A stretch of DNA of 64,000 nucleotides from Diphasiastrum complanatum. Its lineage: Eukaryota > Streptophyta > Lycopodiopsida > Lycopodiales > Lycopodiaceae. Shown in pieces: positions 1 through 11,428 of this stretch. The translations under genes and the position numbers were made by a program. Each line of letters opens with the position of its first letter. Within the stretch, counting starts at the first letter, position 1. The stretch is from positions 28,285,995-28,349,994 of the forward strand of contig CM055096.1 of NCBI GenBank assembly GCA_029204225.1, written 5' to 3'. The notes under the pieces were generated by a model that did no database searches, was not told the origin of the DNA, and worked only from the letters and a program-made list of their open reading frames with translations.

Positions 1-536
1 GATGGCCGAGTTTGTGATGTCCAAGGAGGAGCTTTGGCACAAAAGGTTGGGCCATCCCAAGTTCAGATCCATGCAATCCATGATTGAGGAAAAGAAGGCA
101 ATTGGCTTCACATGTGCTTTGGCAAAATCACACATATTTCCATTCCCAAGGTCCACTACTTCATCCACTCATCCTTTTCATCTTGTGCACTCGGATGTTC
201 ATTTTTCATCATCTAGGAGCAATGGTAGTCTACTATGCTTGTCTCCTTCATTTCGGATGACTACTAGATTCACTTGGATTTACCTCTTATCTTCAAAAGT
301 TGTGGTGTTTGACACTTTCTTGAAGTTCAAAGCTCTTGTAAAGAATCAATTTGATGTCAAGATCAAGGCATTGAGGTCAGATGGAGGTGGGGAGTACATC
401 TCCACAAAGTTTCAAGAGCATTGTGAGCAACTTGGCATCAAGAAGGAGATCACATGTGCCTACTCACCTCAACAAAATGGAGTGGCCAAGAGCAAAAATC
501 GAACTCTTTGTGAATGTGCAAAAGCTATGAAATTGG
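1..536 (+). mobile_element. Ty1/copia fragment (GAG-pre-integrase and integrase core), first part
   Basis: The translation has the LWHKRLGHP zinc-binding start of copia integrase, HSDV, a RSDGGGEY segment and SPQQNGV, so this is the middle of a Ty1/copia pol on the plus strand. It enters from beyond the window edge and stops where another retrotransposon has inserted. The integrase resumes at 6594. It is closest to the A-family pol at 22503-22715, sharing the CEC-KA--L and FWG-A-TCANYLCNRL patterns. Fossil, broken, no LTR in view. Confidence 0.9.
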
Positions 537-1056
537 TGTTATGTCCATGACCAGTAAGTAGGATTCAGTATACTCCTAGTCTTGAATATACGGTACTCCA
601 GTAAATCAAGCTGTTAGTTATGCCATGTCATACTGGATGTGACCCAAAAGTAGCTAATATCCTTGTGAGACCCAGAACACACTAAATGGAGTTTAGACAA
701 GGTATGAGACAGTGTATGCATGTGTAGAGTTATCAATAGCAATTCTATGAATAGGTGGTCCATGCATAGGACTCTATTCTAGGTGAATCTACGTATAGGG
801 AACTTAGGGCTATGCATGGCTATGTGCCCAGGTTGTTTTTGGCTCTATATATTGAGGCCAACCTCGTCCTACTCCTCATTGTGATCATGGATTCATTGCC
901 AAGGTTTCACTCTACATTCATGCTTCTTGTTCCTTGGCTTGGGGGTGAAGCTTCTAGAGTTGATTGGTTGCTTCTACTTGGTTGGGTGGTTGCTCCATAG
1001 TGTGTTTTCCATTGTGTGTTATCTTGTAAGCAGGATCTTAGGGAGCTTCCCTTATA
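537..1056 (+). repeat. 5' LTR
   Basis: Near-identical to 6086-6588 and in the same orientation. Starts TGTTATGTCC and ends just before the primer-binding site. Confidence 0.9.
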
Positions 1057-4000
1057 GTGGTATCAGAGCAAGGCTTACGAAGATTGGAGAACATGGAGAA
1101 GGGCTACCTTTCGTCGAAATTTTGGATTGGATCCATGGGAATTATCTTCCAAGGTGGATAGCAAGGGTACCAGTGGGTGTACTATCCCAGTTTCAATATG
1201 CATGTTGCTAAGATCCATTACTCTTGGGATTCTTTGTGGTTTTATGGAGAATTGTCCTTGAAGGCCGATTTGTGATGCTTTTTTGGAGCTTTTTCATGTG
1301 TGGATCAAATATTTGGTAGATCTGAATTTTCCAGCAAGTGTACTTTCGTTTTAGGGCTCATTAATGATGAAATTAATGATGCATGCCGGTTCTCTCCAAT
1401 GATTTATGATTCTAGGCTATGTTTTGGTCAAAATTGCTTGGTTTTTCATGCTTTTTGGCACAAAATAGATAGTAAGAACCAAAATCTAGCAAGATCAGAT
1501 CAATTAGATGGTTGAAATTCTGTAAATTGGTTTGCATGTGTTAGAGAAAGAGTTGTATGTCATGAATTTCCACTTTATGGTGATGAAAAAACCAGAAAAT
1601 AGCCAAAAATCATCATTTTTGCTTGTTTTTTCATAAAGTTGGATAGTTGGTGGCTGTAAATCACCATGTAGAGCTTGTATAATGGTGGACCAAATTCTTT
1701 TGAAGCTTTTCCTGAAGTTAGAACCAAGAATTCTAGCAAGTGGACTTGTAGGAAGTGAAAAAAGTTCAAAAAATGACCATTTTTGGTGATTTTTGGGGGA
1801 TGGATATCTCCAAATCCATAAGGAGATCATTCTAGAATTAATTACAACATGATTAGCATTCCTTTTTACCTTCCCAGCAAGCTATCAGACCTATGAATTG
1901 ATGGCCGGTGGCTTATGCACCATCTCCATCAAGTTTGAAGCTATTTTGACTTCTACAAATCAAGAAATCTTCGTTCTCAGCCTACACCGTATCTTAGGAT
2001 CAGTATGAATGCTTTATGGAAGTCTAATTGATGGTTTAAGACTGTTGGTAGCATCAATTTTGAGCTTGGGGAGGTGTTTGCACATTTTTGCATGATTCCT
2101 TCTTGTGGAAGTGCGCCCTACTACAGATTTCTAGCAGCTCTTATCTCACACGTGTGAAGCTTAGGTGGCTGGCTGACATGGCAAGCATTTTTCTCACTTG
2201 GTCTCCCTCTGTACTGAGTTTACAGCACCCAATTTGGTGTCCTATAGCCAAAGTTATGATCATCTGAAGTTTTGCAGTTTTGTGAGTAAAATTGGCAAAA
2301 TTTGAATTATTCTAATTGCATGCCAGTCATTTTCCTAATTTGTAGTACTGTGATTGCATGGATTAGTTGCATGCTAATTCTCAGAGTGATTCTGACATGC
2401 ATGAGGGATTACAATCGATTTGAGTGGTCATACACATATGCTCTGACAGTTGGGTCACAAATTTGTGTTATTGGTTGACAAATTCCGTAAAACTGAAGTT
2501 TACGTAAAAAATTCCGTAATGGCCTTTGTGATTGATGTAGTGTGCTTTGCATGCCAGTTTGACATTGGGTTAGTAGCATAAGGAATCGGACAATGTTTCG
2601 ATATTTTCAAATCCGATTGCCTTTTATACTAATAGTATTTTCGTCAGAATTTTTGAATTACGTAAAGTAAAGCAAATTTTGAGTTTTTCGGAAAAATCAA
2701 AATTTCGGTCATTTTTTTGTTATCTATGGAATCAGTTTAGATTAGTGAATTGATTAAATTGAGTCTATCAGTCAGAATTGATCACAGTGTTTTCACTAAG
2801 TCTAAATTATTTTTAGGTGATAGATAAGTTAAAAATTGACAAAAGGAACCGCAATGAATTGCCAACAGTTTTTATTGTGCTGTCATTTTTTTAACTTTGG
2901 AGTTGGAAACTCCCAGATTGAAAGTTAAAATCTGCATTTTTTTTCTTTTTTGTTGAATTTCCATTTGATAATTGGGAATCAATTACTTGTCAAGTGAACA
3001 TTTGTGCAAGATACTCGTTAAATTTGGATTAAAATCGTCAAACAATATGAAATGACCAGGTTGAATGAGTGGCAATAGTATTATTTATCTAGTCAGTAAA
3101 TCTGACAGGATACGGTTCAAGAATTACTGAAATCCTATGGATGGGATTTCCATTCATGTAATTTCATGTTTGGATAGGTTTTGTCAATATTAATGGAGTA
3201 ATGTCAGACCAGTCAATAAAAAGGAAGAACAGTCTAACTTGTTTGGAAATTTGTAATATAGGAATTACATAACGAATTTCATTTCCAATAAAATCCTATG
3301 GTGAATTATATTCAAAAGATCAAACTAGTACGGTTTCACATACTAGTAAATGATTTTTGGTATATCAGATATTCAACCCAGGTATAGGACAAAAATAAAA
3401 TTGTTTTGGACATTTTTCTACAGTAATTAATTTTTAAACATTTACTAATGTCGTTACGTCTTCTAGGTACCTTAGCTGAAATAGATTTTTAGGGAACTGA
3501 AAATTCTAAGGAGGGAAGAAGAGTGGACATCAGAGGTAGTAAGTGTGATCGAGAAATGTATTTCGCAGTTAGGATTTTGGTAATCCCTGTAAATTATTGC
3601 TTAATATTGGTTATTAATTTCCTGGTTAAAATTCATTCAATTGAATTCGTAATTGATATCTTTGTAACCATTGAGTTATCCGCAGTTTTGGATGTCCATT
3701 GCGAGGTTAGAAGTCGAATCTGATACGTGGATTACATTGGATCTGTTAGTTGACAGAAGCTTGTCTCTAGATTTGATGAATCAGTAGGGTTTCAAAGCTT
3801 GTCAATAACCAGAAAGGTTTAGAGTGTAATAAGTGATCCATGTTAATTCTTCTGTCTAAGTCACATAATCAGATGTGGATTTTGGGTATCCATCTGGTAG
3901 GCATGCCAGTCGTTCAAATAAATGGATTCTCCAGTGTTTGGGAACAAGAGATGATTTCCTTTAGTAATTGTAGGACAGCTAGATGATCCGCGGATCTCTA

Positions 4001-6070
4001 GAATATCAGATAAGGCGGTTAAGGGTTTTCTCGAAGGAAAAGCTGATGGTATGAGACGTCAGTAATTTTGGAAAGAAAATTCTAGGACTGTAAAGCTCTG
4101 ACGATCAATGGTGTGTTTAGTACCTAGTCGCGATATGGGAAAGAAGAAAACCATTCGATCAAATGTGGGGTATTTTGGAAAATTTTGAGGTTTAATCTAG
4201 ATCCCAATGTGGTATCTCATTATTTACAAAATCAGAGGCCCTCAAATCTATTTCTCGCTTTCTTATTTAATCCTTTACTTCTTAGTAGTTTCTTGAATAT
4301 AAGACATCAGACTAGTTTATATGATTCTTTCCAGCATGAAGTTATTCTTCTGAAAGAATGTTATTTCATATAAATCTCTACTTGTGTGAATAAACTTGGA
4401 ATTCAGATAACTTCTAAGGTTAAAATGTTTCAATTTCTTAAACCATGGAATATCTCTGATGCATAAATGAATTTCGATGGAATAGTAGTTTCTATCACTC
4501 AGAGTGAAAATATTTGAAGGAAAAGTCTTGTGTGTAATAGGGTGAATCCTTTAGTGGAAGCACTTATTATTGACCTTTCTAGGATCTAGATATTTTCATA
4601 TATCATCTTTCCAGTTAACTTTTATGGAAATTGATAATTTCTTTAAAAGGAGAGGTGAAGTGGTGGGATAAAATTCTTTTTGGGAATCTGTTAATTGCAT
4701 AGCTTTCGGAAGAGAACCGGCTAGGGTATAGCAATGAGATTGGATCTGAAAGTAATTTCGGATAGATTCAGAGTAAGATGCCCAATTGGAACTTTTTGAA
4801 ATAAGAGAAATTCTCTAGGGATTGTGTGGACAATCTGGAACTAGGACATGTTTGGAATTTGAATCATTATCTATAAGTAGTACAGTAAAAGGTCAAAGGT
4901 TAATATTTTCATTTTGATTGGAATAGAAGTAAGTTTGATCAGAATTTAAGTCTGAGAGTTCTGTATTGGATCAACCTAATCTTAGTTTAAGTACTAGGAT
5001 CAAAGAGGGGTTAATCAGTGAGAGAAATTATGTAATTAGAGGTAAGTGAGATTGGAAAACTACTGAGAGTAAATTTTATTCGTCTCAAAGGTTTCTCGGA
5101 TATGTTAATTACTCATGAGAAATAGAAAATATTTTGTAGCTGAGTTACAAGATCTCAGTGAGATATGTGAGTAACATAGGTGGGTTCTGGAGGAATCTGC
5201 CAGATAAAAATGTGTTTATGTACTGGGTCATAGTGAGATTATTCACATATGTGCACGATTAATCTTGTATGAATCTACTGTGTATTCCTGGTTACTAGAG
5301 CTATTTGGTGCACTTAACCTAGTCGGTGAACATAAGCATATGATCAAGTATCGTTTTTACAGATACTTGCACAATTAACAAATCTTTGTATAGAAGATTT
5401 ATGGATTAACTTATAAATGATTTGGGTAAGGATCTAAATGTGGTGTTATACTAGTATAATTGAATTCTTTACCAAGACATTTAAGATTTCTAAATCATTG
5501 GAAATTAACTTGAGTAGTTGATGTTAATTAGTAAAATGATCAGTGTGATGTGGATTCACCGGGAACTGATGGTTTTCAATTATATTGCTTGTAAGACGCA
5601 TGATTAGTGAATCATTTCGATTCATCTGTTAAAATTGTGAGCATTGGATATACAGGATTTTCTTGGGATAGAGTATTCCTTAGTCAAGGAAGGGACTCAG
5701 CTCATTAGTGATTGTATCCTAGAGAGCTCAAATGGATAACGAATCATAATGAATCCAAGAATCACAACTTAATTGATATTCAGCAAGACTTTGGGTATTT
5801 AGATGTGATTCTGGATTGTAATCTAAAAATGGATCTCATAGACATTCTCACAAGATAAGTTATCCTATTTGTGGAAAATTTAATTAGTCTAGTGGATGCT
5901 ATTCTACTACAGTTTATGGTCAACAGATGCTTGAGTACAGTTCTTCATTTGAATTGGATCTCCGGTTATCTTAGGAGACAGACAAGTCTATTAAGATGAA
6001 TGAAGGCTATGTTTTCTTGTATTTGGTGCTAGAAACAAGAGCATTTAACTCAAAAGAGGATAGAAACAGT
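1057..6070. other. Internal region of the LTR element, no gene seen
   Basis: About 5 kb of AT-rich sequence. The longest ORFs are 60-110 codons and show no protease, RT, RNase H or integrase motif on either strand. Confidence 0.7.
1058..1069 (+). promoter_or_regulatory. Primer-binding site (initiator Met tRNA type)
   Basis: TGGTATCAGAGC, the usual plant LTR-retrotransposon primer site complementary to the 3' end of initiator Met tRNA, lies 1 bp inside the 5' LTR. Confidence 0.85.
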
Positions 6071-6085
6071 TTAAGGAGGGAAGAA
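6071..6085 (+). promoter_or_regulatory. Polypurine tract
   Basis: ttaaggagggaagaa immediately precedes the TG of the 3' LTR, as expected for the plus-strand primer of an LTR retrotransposon. Confidence 0.8.
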
Positions 6086-6588
6086 TGTTATGTCCATGAC
6101 CAATAAGTAGGATTCAATATATTCCTAGTCTTGGATAGACGGTACTCCAGTAAATCAAGCTGTTAGTTATGCCATGTCATACTGGATGTGACCCAGAAGT
6201 AGCTAATATTCTTGTGAGGCCCAGAACACACTAAATGGAGTTTAGACAAGGTATGAGACAGTGTATGCATGTGTAGAGTTATCAATAGCAATTCTATGAA
6301 TAGGTGGTCCATGCATAGGACTCTATTCTAGGTGAATCTATGTATAGGGAACTTAGGGCTATCCATGGCTATGTGCCTAGGTTGTTTTTGGCTCTATATA
6401 TTGAGGCCAAACTCGTCCTACTCCTCGTTGTGATGGATTCATTGCCAGGGTTTCACTCTACATTCATGCTTCTTGTTCCTTGGCTTGGGGGTGAAGCTTC
6501 TAGAGTTGATTGGTTACTTCTACTTGGTTGGGTGGTTGCTCCATAGTGTGTTATCTTGTAAGCAGGATCTTAGGGAGCTTCCCTTATA
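6086..6588 (+). repeat. 3' LTR
   Basis: Direct copy of 537-1056 with about 3% substitutions and two small length differences. Confidence 0.9.
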
Positions 6589-6593
6589 GTTGG

Positions 6594-7057
6594 ATGCACA
6601 ACTTCCAAATTCATTTTGGGGAGATGCTCTCACTTGTGCCAATTATTTGTGTAATAGATTGCCTAGTCTTGCTATTGGAGGCAAAACACTATTTGAATTG
6701 TTGTATAAGAAGAAGCCAAAAGTTGATCATCTTAGGGTCTTTGGAACCATTTGTTCTGTTCATGTTTCCTTGAATGTAAGGACAAAGGAAAATCTCAACT
6801 CCACCAAAGGGATTATGGTAGGCTACTCTACATCAAGGAAAGCTTATAAAATTTGTGTGCTTACTAATAAGATTGTCTTGAGTAGAGATGTGATTTTCCA
6901 TGAAGGCAAATTCTTGAAGCTCGAGGAGGCCAAGGGTGGTCAAGTTGATGTTGTTGGATCCATGAAGCTACCAATTTTTCAAGAAAGTGACAGAGAGGGG
7001 CCGAGGCTTGAGGAGGAGATCTCTCAATCCAAGACACCTAGAAGATCTTCAAGGAAG
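6594..7057 (+). mobile_element. Ty1/copia integrase fragment, second part
   Basis: Resumes the integrase interrupted at 536: FWGDALTCANYLCNRL, then LRVFGTICSVHV and the copia integrase C-terminal pattern ending in TPRRSSR. Copia similarity stops near 7057, exactly where the inverted repeat bounding the next segment begins. RT and RNase H of this copy are absent. Fossil, truncated on both sides. Confidence 0.88.
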
Positions 7058-7092
7058 CATTAGAGGAGTTCTCAATATCAAAAAGACCCTTT
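7058..7092 (+). repeat. Left inverted repeat of the candidate element
   Basis: Matches the reverse complement of 19738-19772 over 35 bp with about four mismatches. The core TTCTCAATATCAAAAAGACC is perfect. It begins CATTAGA, at the point where copia similarity ends. Confidence 0.6.
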
Positions 7093-7482
7093 GTAAAGAC
7101 ACTTTTATTTTTTTTCTTTAGTTTCGACCGTCACCAGGCCCAATTAAAATGCACAGATTTGAAATCTACGTAACGTAGTTCAAATTAACTAAAAAATAAA
7201 AATTCAATATAGAAAACTTTGAAATTTGTGTCTGGGCAGCATGGACGTATCCCATTGGTTTCTTCTTCATGCCCGACATGTGCTAATCTATCTGACGTCA
7301 ATATCTCGAGTTAAATTTACTTTACTATGCTGATTAGTATAATGAAATTTTCTAACTATACTAGTTAAAGTTATAGAAATATAGTATGTACAGTTACATA
7401 AAATATGGTATACGCAGTAACTGTGACTATGTTGGCATTCACATTAGATTAAATGTGATACGAAATTAAAATTAAGTAACAT
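7093..7482. other. AT-rich leader before the first gene
   Basis: No ORF or known repeat was recognised. It lies between the left inverted repeat and the first plus-strand gene, so it should hold that gene's promoter; no convincing TATA box could be fixed. Confidence 0.3.
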
Positions 7483-8894
7483 ATGAGAGAGATTTTTGGC
7501 GCCCAAGCTTTGAAAATAGCAATGGCGAGGAGACCCATATCTACAATCGATTCTGTGATTCTTTACAATGAGAAAGATGAAGCTGATAACTGGAAGCCAA
7601 CAAAATATACGAAGAACTCATGGGTATTGCTGCATCCATCATCAAAGGGCAATTTTCGACAAAAGAAAAGAGCAAAAATGACTTACAAATCTTATTGGAA
7701 AGCAAAAATTTTGGAGTTTAAGACTACCCCGGGAGGTCAATCGATATCAGAAGTCTTAGTGCAACATGTATATATGCATTCAGAAATCAAAGTACATGAT
7801 ATCAATCCTCATGATCATCAAAAATGTAATTGTAAGTATATCAAAACATATGCACTCTACAACAATCATAGGTGATTTCCTTTATTGATGCTCTTCAGAT
7901 TATGATTTAAATGCTTCAACATTGTTTTTTTTCTTTCAGATTTATATCCATCATGCATAAGTGAATGGGAGCCTGCACAATCACTTGCAGAAATATTAGA
8001 CGTGATTCACTCTGATGTTGGAAAGCTACAATACAAAGGAAGAAGTCCAAAGGAACTTGCAGATTGTGATATCTATTTTTATGAATCTTTATATACGCCA
8101 CAAACAGATGGAGGTTTTGGCAAGCTCGAAGCAATTCCATTGCCTAGTTTTCAAAGTGATGAGTGGCCTACTCCTGACAGCATTGTTCCTGAATCCTTGA
8201 GATGCAAGCTACTCACTGATATTAAAAATGCTATGAAGATAAGCACATGCTCAAAAATTGTTCACCTAAGTTGGTTTATCTCATTGCATACATTTGTTGA
8301 TTTTTTTTCGAGTGCTAGTGTTCGTAGGACACCAACTTTATTTGTTTGCAAGGATTTATTAGATGAGACTTTGTCAGATCTCATGGATAAGACTGGGATA
8401 GTAAAACAAATAATGACATAGAATGCAGGATTAAAAAGTCCTCAATGATCTTTCGTTATCATATCGAAAAGCAAATGCTCAGTCTCACATTTAGCTACCA
8501 AAGATACAAGAAAATTGAAGGTACATGGCTACTACTGGATCAAGACTTTGAACGAAATGGTCACACAAACCGAATGGAGATAAGCATTATCTACAATGAG
8601 GAATATTTGACTATGGTTGAGGTGGAAGAGCACTGGAAGCTTGATTTTATCAGAACAGAGCTCATGCTATTACAAACCAATCTACCAACATATTTCAGAT
8701 TTATCATCAAAAGAAGACTCGTAAGTACTTTATGTTTATTGCCATTTCAAAATAGAACAAAATATTAGAAAATGTCATCATTTACAATTGCACATTCACT
8801 AATATTTGCCATGTCACAGATGCGAAAAAGACAGGAGCTGATAACGTGCTGCAAAGATCTACCTACAACAATCACCATTGTGGGAGAACAATAG
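7483..8894 (+). CDS. Unrecognised spliced protein, possibly BAH-like N-terminus
   Basis: Three exons fit: 7483-7831, 7940-8720 and 8820-8894, each bounded by GTAAGT donors and CAG acceptors. The last junction is in phase and ends at a stop at 8892-8894; an AATAAA follows near 8940. ATG at 7522 (gcaATGGcg) is an alternative start with better context. The N-terminal 110 residues resemble a BAH domain in outline: a hydrophobic strand NSWVLLH, then YWKAKILEF, then VLVQHVYMHSEI where BAH proteins have a WFYRPEE-like strand. This is a weak, by-eye match. The middle and C-terminal parts (strands such as GTWLLLDQDF, a basic IIKRRLMRKRQ near the end) match nothing I know. The reading frame is interrupted about once within exon 2, so this copy may be a pseudogene. 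It converges with the Ulp1-like gene. If truly BAH, a chromatin-reader role would fit the histone-like neighbour. Confidence 0.5.
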
Positions 8895-9089
8895 TTTCAA
8901 ATAAACTTTAGTAAAAATCTGTGTATACACTCTTTCATTCAATAAATGAAAGCCCAAGTTGGGCATCTATACATGTATTTTGTGCTCCCAAATTCATAAA
9001 CTGGAGCAGCATTTGATATATCAATGTATATTTTTCTATGAAGTCTATACATGTATTTTTGTTCTATGCTATCTATATTTTTTCTGATC
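8895..9089. other. Convergent 3' intergenic region
   Basis: Separates the stop of the plus-strand gene from the stop of the minus-strand protease gene. It contains AATAAA near 8940 for the plus-strand gene and nothing else recognisable. Confidence 0.4.
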
Positions 9090-10271
9090 TTAATTTAGTA
9101 CAACTACATCATCCTTTGCACCATCATCAATAACGGGAGGCTGAATCCTTGCCCTAGCCAGTATACTCAGGCTAATTTCTTGTCTAAATCTGTACACCTG
9201 GCTTGATGTGTACTCAGGAAGTGTAAACTGCAAAATAGAACATTCATGTATTAGTAATGGCCAATAACGTCACCAGAATAGAAAACTAATCATGATTCCA
9301 AAATAAGAATAAACAGAATTTATTACCTTAGAAATATCAACATCTTGTTGAAGGATGAACCACTCAAAAAACAACTTGGCATTGTACAATGTGTACCACC
9401 CACAGTTGAATGAATCATTTTGCTGGGGTGCCTGCAAAATAATCTAGCACACAAGAAATCAATTATGAAACAGAATGAATTAGATTGAAAATATTTCATT
9501 AGAATATTGATTTCAAAATGCTATTAAGAAAAACAGAGTTTACCTTCAAGCTGACGATCTGCCAGTCCACGGAATGGGGAACGTCTGTAGGAATATATTT
9601 ACTTAGATATGGAATGTATGTATCCACATCCTTATGCATATTTCTTGCCAAATTCATCTTGACACAAGAACATTTAATAATATTATTTACAGATCTCTTA
9701 ATAGAGATCAGGTTTAAACTCTAGTGGTCACTGCAAAATAAGATTGAAATTTCTGTAGTTGCAATTCTGAGAACTATTTTCATTGACAATGCCAATGTTA
9801 TTGCATAAAACAACAAGAAGCATTTAATATAACTTACTTTGTATGATAAGGTATGAGCAGATACTTTGTTGCTGGTGTCAATCCACTTGTCAAACACTGT
9901 GACAATGTGTCATTGTTCTCCTTGAAGGCCTGAAGCAGGAAGTTACTCTGCACCAGCAACTCATTTGATAAATATCTTGCAATGTCATATTGCAAGAGTG
10001 TAAGCCCAGACTTTATCACAGGATCACTAATAGAAGCCCATCTGTCTTTGAGATCTAGGCAATTTAGAACTCTAAAATTAATACTAAAATCAAGTTCATC
10101 TAGTCTAAAACAAAAAGGAGTACCAATTGTATCTATAGCATCCAATATGTCTTTCTCAAATTTAAGATAATCATTCGAATCTATATATGTATAAAAATTG
10201 GGAGGAGGAGGAGGAGGTGGATGTGCAGTATCTACAACAATTATAGGAGTATCCAAAACAGAGGTAGCCAT
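9090..10271 (-). CDS. Ulp1/SENP-type cysteine protease (C48-like), four exons
   Basis: Four exons on the minus strand, 10271-9838, 9730-9544, 9431-9327 and 9227-9090, all have GT donors and TTTTGCAG-type acceptors and join in phase to about 287 codons ending in TAA. The N-terminus has a run of seven prolines. The C-terminal half follows the Ulp1 fold: the strand KYLLIPYHTK, then DH followed by SLNLISI (catalytic-His strand), then a helix region, and in exon 3 APQQNDSFNCGWYTL, which carries the oxyanion Gln and catalytic Cys (Q-N-x-x-x-x-C-G). The usual Asp of the triad is not obvious. There is about one interruption, so this copy is probably not functional. Ulp1-like proteases remove SUMO or related modifiers, and many plant DNA transposons carry them. 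It lies directly downstream of the histone-like gene, same strand, 92 bp apart, and may share its promoter. The family assignment is firm; the substrate is unknown. Confidence 0.8.
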
Positions 10272-10362
10272 ATTTACAGCATTATCAACAGCAGCATTAT
10301 CTAGACTTCACAGAATCTCAAGGGTTAGGCTTCACTTTTTTAGGAGCACGCTTGGGGGCTGT

Positions 10363-10827
10363 CTACTTCCTAGGACACTTCGTAGGAAGATTAGTCCTAT
10401 CTACTGGAGTTGGTCTAGGAGCAGCAGACTGAAATACATGTAACCTACAGTACCTATCCCTCATTCTCATCAAAAGCTGAAAATCCTTGGGCATTACGGT
10501 AACCCTCTTGGTACGGATGGCAAGCAAAAAAGAATCCTCAAAAAAAAGGCTAATATAATCTTCAGCAACCTCCTAAAGGCACTGAAGAGCACTCGGTGTG
10601 AATCTAACGTGTTGTCCGAGATCATTTCTTGTTATGTTCCGGACAGCAGGGTAGAATGGAGCTCTTGGGATCAACAGAGCTGTTGACCTCTGATACTTGC
10701 GTATCTCAGAGAGCCACTTGTTGCGGTTGCGCGTTCTAGGTCTAGCAGGTGGTGTGATGGCAACCACAGGAGATGAGGATGAGCTAGGAGAGAAGAAGTC
10801 TCTCCTTGTCTGCTTTCTCCTATCCAT
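10363..10827 (-). pseudogene. Divergent histone H3 / CENH3-like protein
   Basis: The translation starts MDRRKQTRRD, echoing the ARTKQTARK tail of H3, then has a serine/proline/arginine tail. The histone fold aligns end to end: alpha-N (LSEIRKYQRSTALLIPR), alpha-1 (PFYPAVRNIT), a loop 1 one residue longer than canonical H3, alpha-2 (AEDYISLFFEDSFLLAIR), then RTKRVTVMPKDFQL leading into alpha-3. ALLIPRAPF and the longer loop 1 recall CENH3, whereas VMPKD recalls canonical H3. The C-terminus extends about 30 residues beyond H3 and is basic and proline-rich. No intron. About one interruption falls in the fold and another in the tail extension, so it reads as decayed. It diverges from the gene at 11662 across an 834-bp regulatory region and precedes the protease. 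It could be an element-borne histone or a captured host H3 variant. The fold assignment is confident by eye; the subtype is not. Confidence 0.82.
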
Positions 10828-11275
10828 GGGCGTGAACTATGAAATAGCGGACTTGTGCGTGAAGGTTAGGATGAGAAGGGAGGGATGATAAAGAACTCGC
10901 TGAGGACCACTATGTACGGACATAATGTACGGTATATCGGACCTATGCGAGCCGAATATCAGAGAGAACGATTAGATTTGAGGAAAGACGCACAAGTGCG
11001 ATATGGGGTGACACGTAGGCAGACGTATAGGACTTGTGCGCATGGAAGGCAATAGGAGGAATTTTGATTGTGAAGGGCGCGCACAAATGCGATATGCGGA
11101 GCAAAAGAAAAAGTGAAAAAAAACTCATCAAAATTTGTGATTTTATATCAGGGTTCGCACATGCAAAAGAATGTCCTATCACACATGTGGGAGTTGTACG
11201 GACAAACGCGAGAGCGACACATGTCACCTTGTCACATTACACATGTGGGATTTGTACAATCGAATGTGAGAACGA

Positions 11276-11417
11276 CACGTGTTTATGAGCAATCGAATGA
11301 ACACGCGACACGTGTTCAGGTGTCATTTCACACGTGTGCAGGTGTCATCTCACACGTGCCTGCGCCTGTTGTCTAATTGAAAGAAGACACGTGTCATAAG
11401 TCCGTTGACCACACGTG
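11276..11417. promoter_or_regulatory. Array of six G-boxes (CACGTG)
   Basis: Perfect CACGTG hexamers start at 11276, 11309, 11331, 11353, 11388 and 11412, most within ACACGTG or CACGTGT contexts. CACGTG is the core site of plant bHLH and bZIP (ABRE/G-box) factors. Degenerate ACACATGTG versions lie just upstream, near 11181 and 11240. Confidence 0.75.
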
Positions 11418-11428
11418 CAAAAATTTAG

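Larger units (their letters stand above)
537..6588 (+). mobile_element. LTR retrotransposon with non-coding internal region, inserted in copia
   Basis: Two direct LTRs (about 520 and 503 bp) flank a 5.0-kb internal region. A primer-binding site TGGTATCAGAGC follows the left LTR and a purine tract precedes the right LTR. The LTRs begin TGTTATG and end TTATA. The flanking 5 bp (attgg / gttgg) fit a target-site duplication with one mismatch. The internal region has no long ORF and no recognisable gag or pol motif, so this is a non-autonomous, LARD-like element or one that has lost all coding capacity. By eye the LTRs differ at about 15 sites in 500 (about 3%), mostly transitions, which suggests an insertion of roughly a million to a few million years. 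It sits inside the copia integrase at 1-7057. Confidence 0.88.

Noticed and set aside
1058-1069. tRNA gene at TGGTATCA motifs
   Set aside because: These are retrotransposon primer sites beside LTR ends; no cloverleaf can be formed around them. No tRNA or rRNA gene was seen in the window.
1504-1830. 108-codon minus ORF inside the non-coding LTR element
   Set aside because: No domain, lies in AT-rich sequence with overlapping ORFs in other frames, and fits chance.
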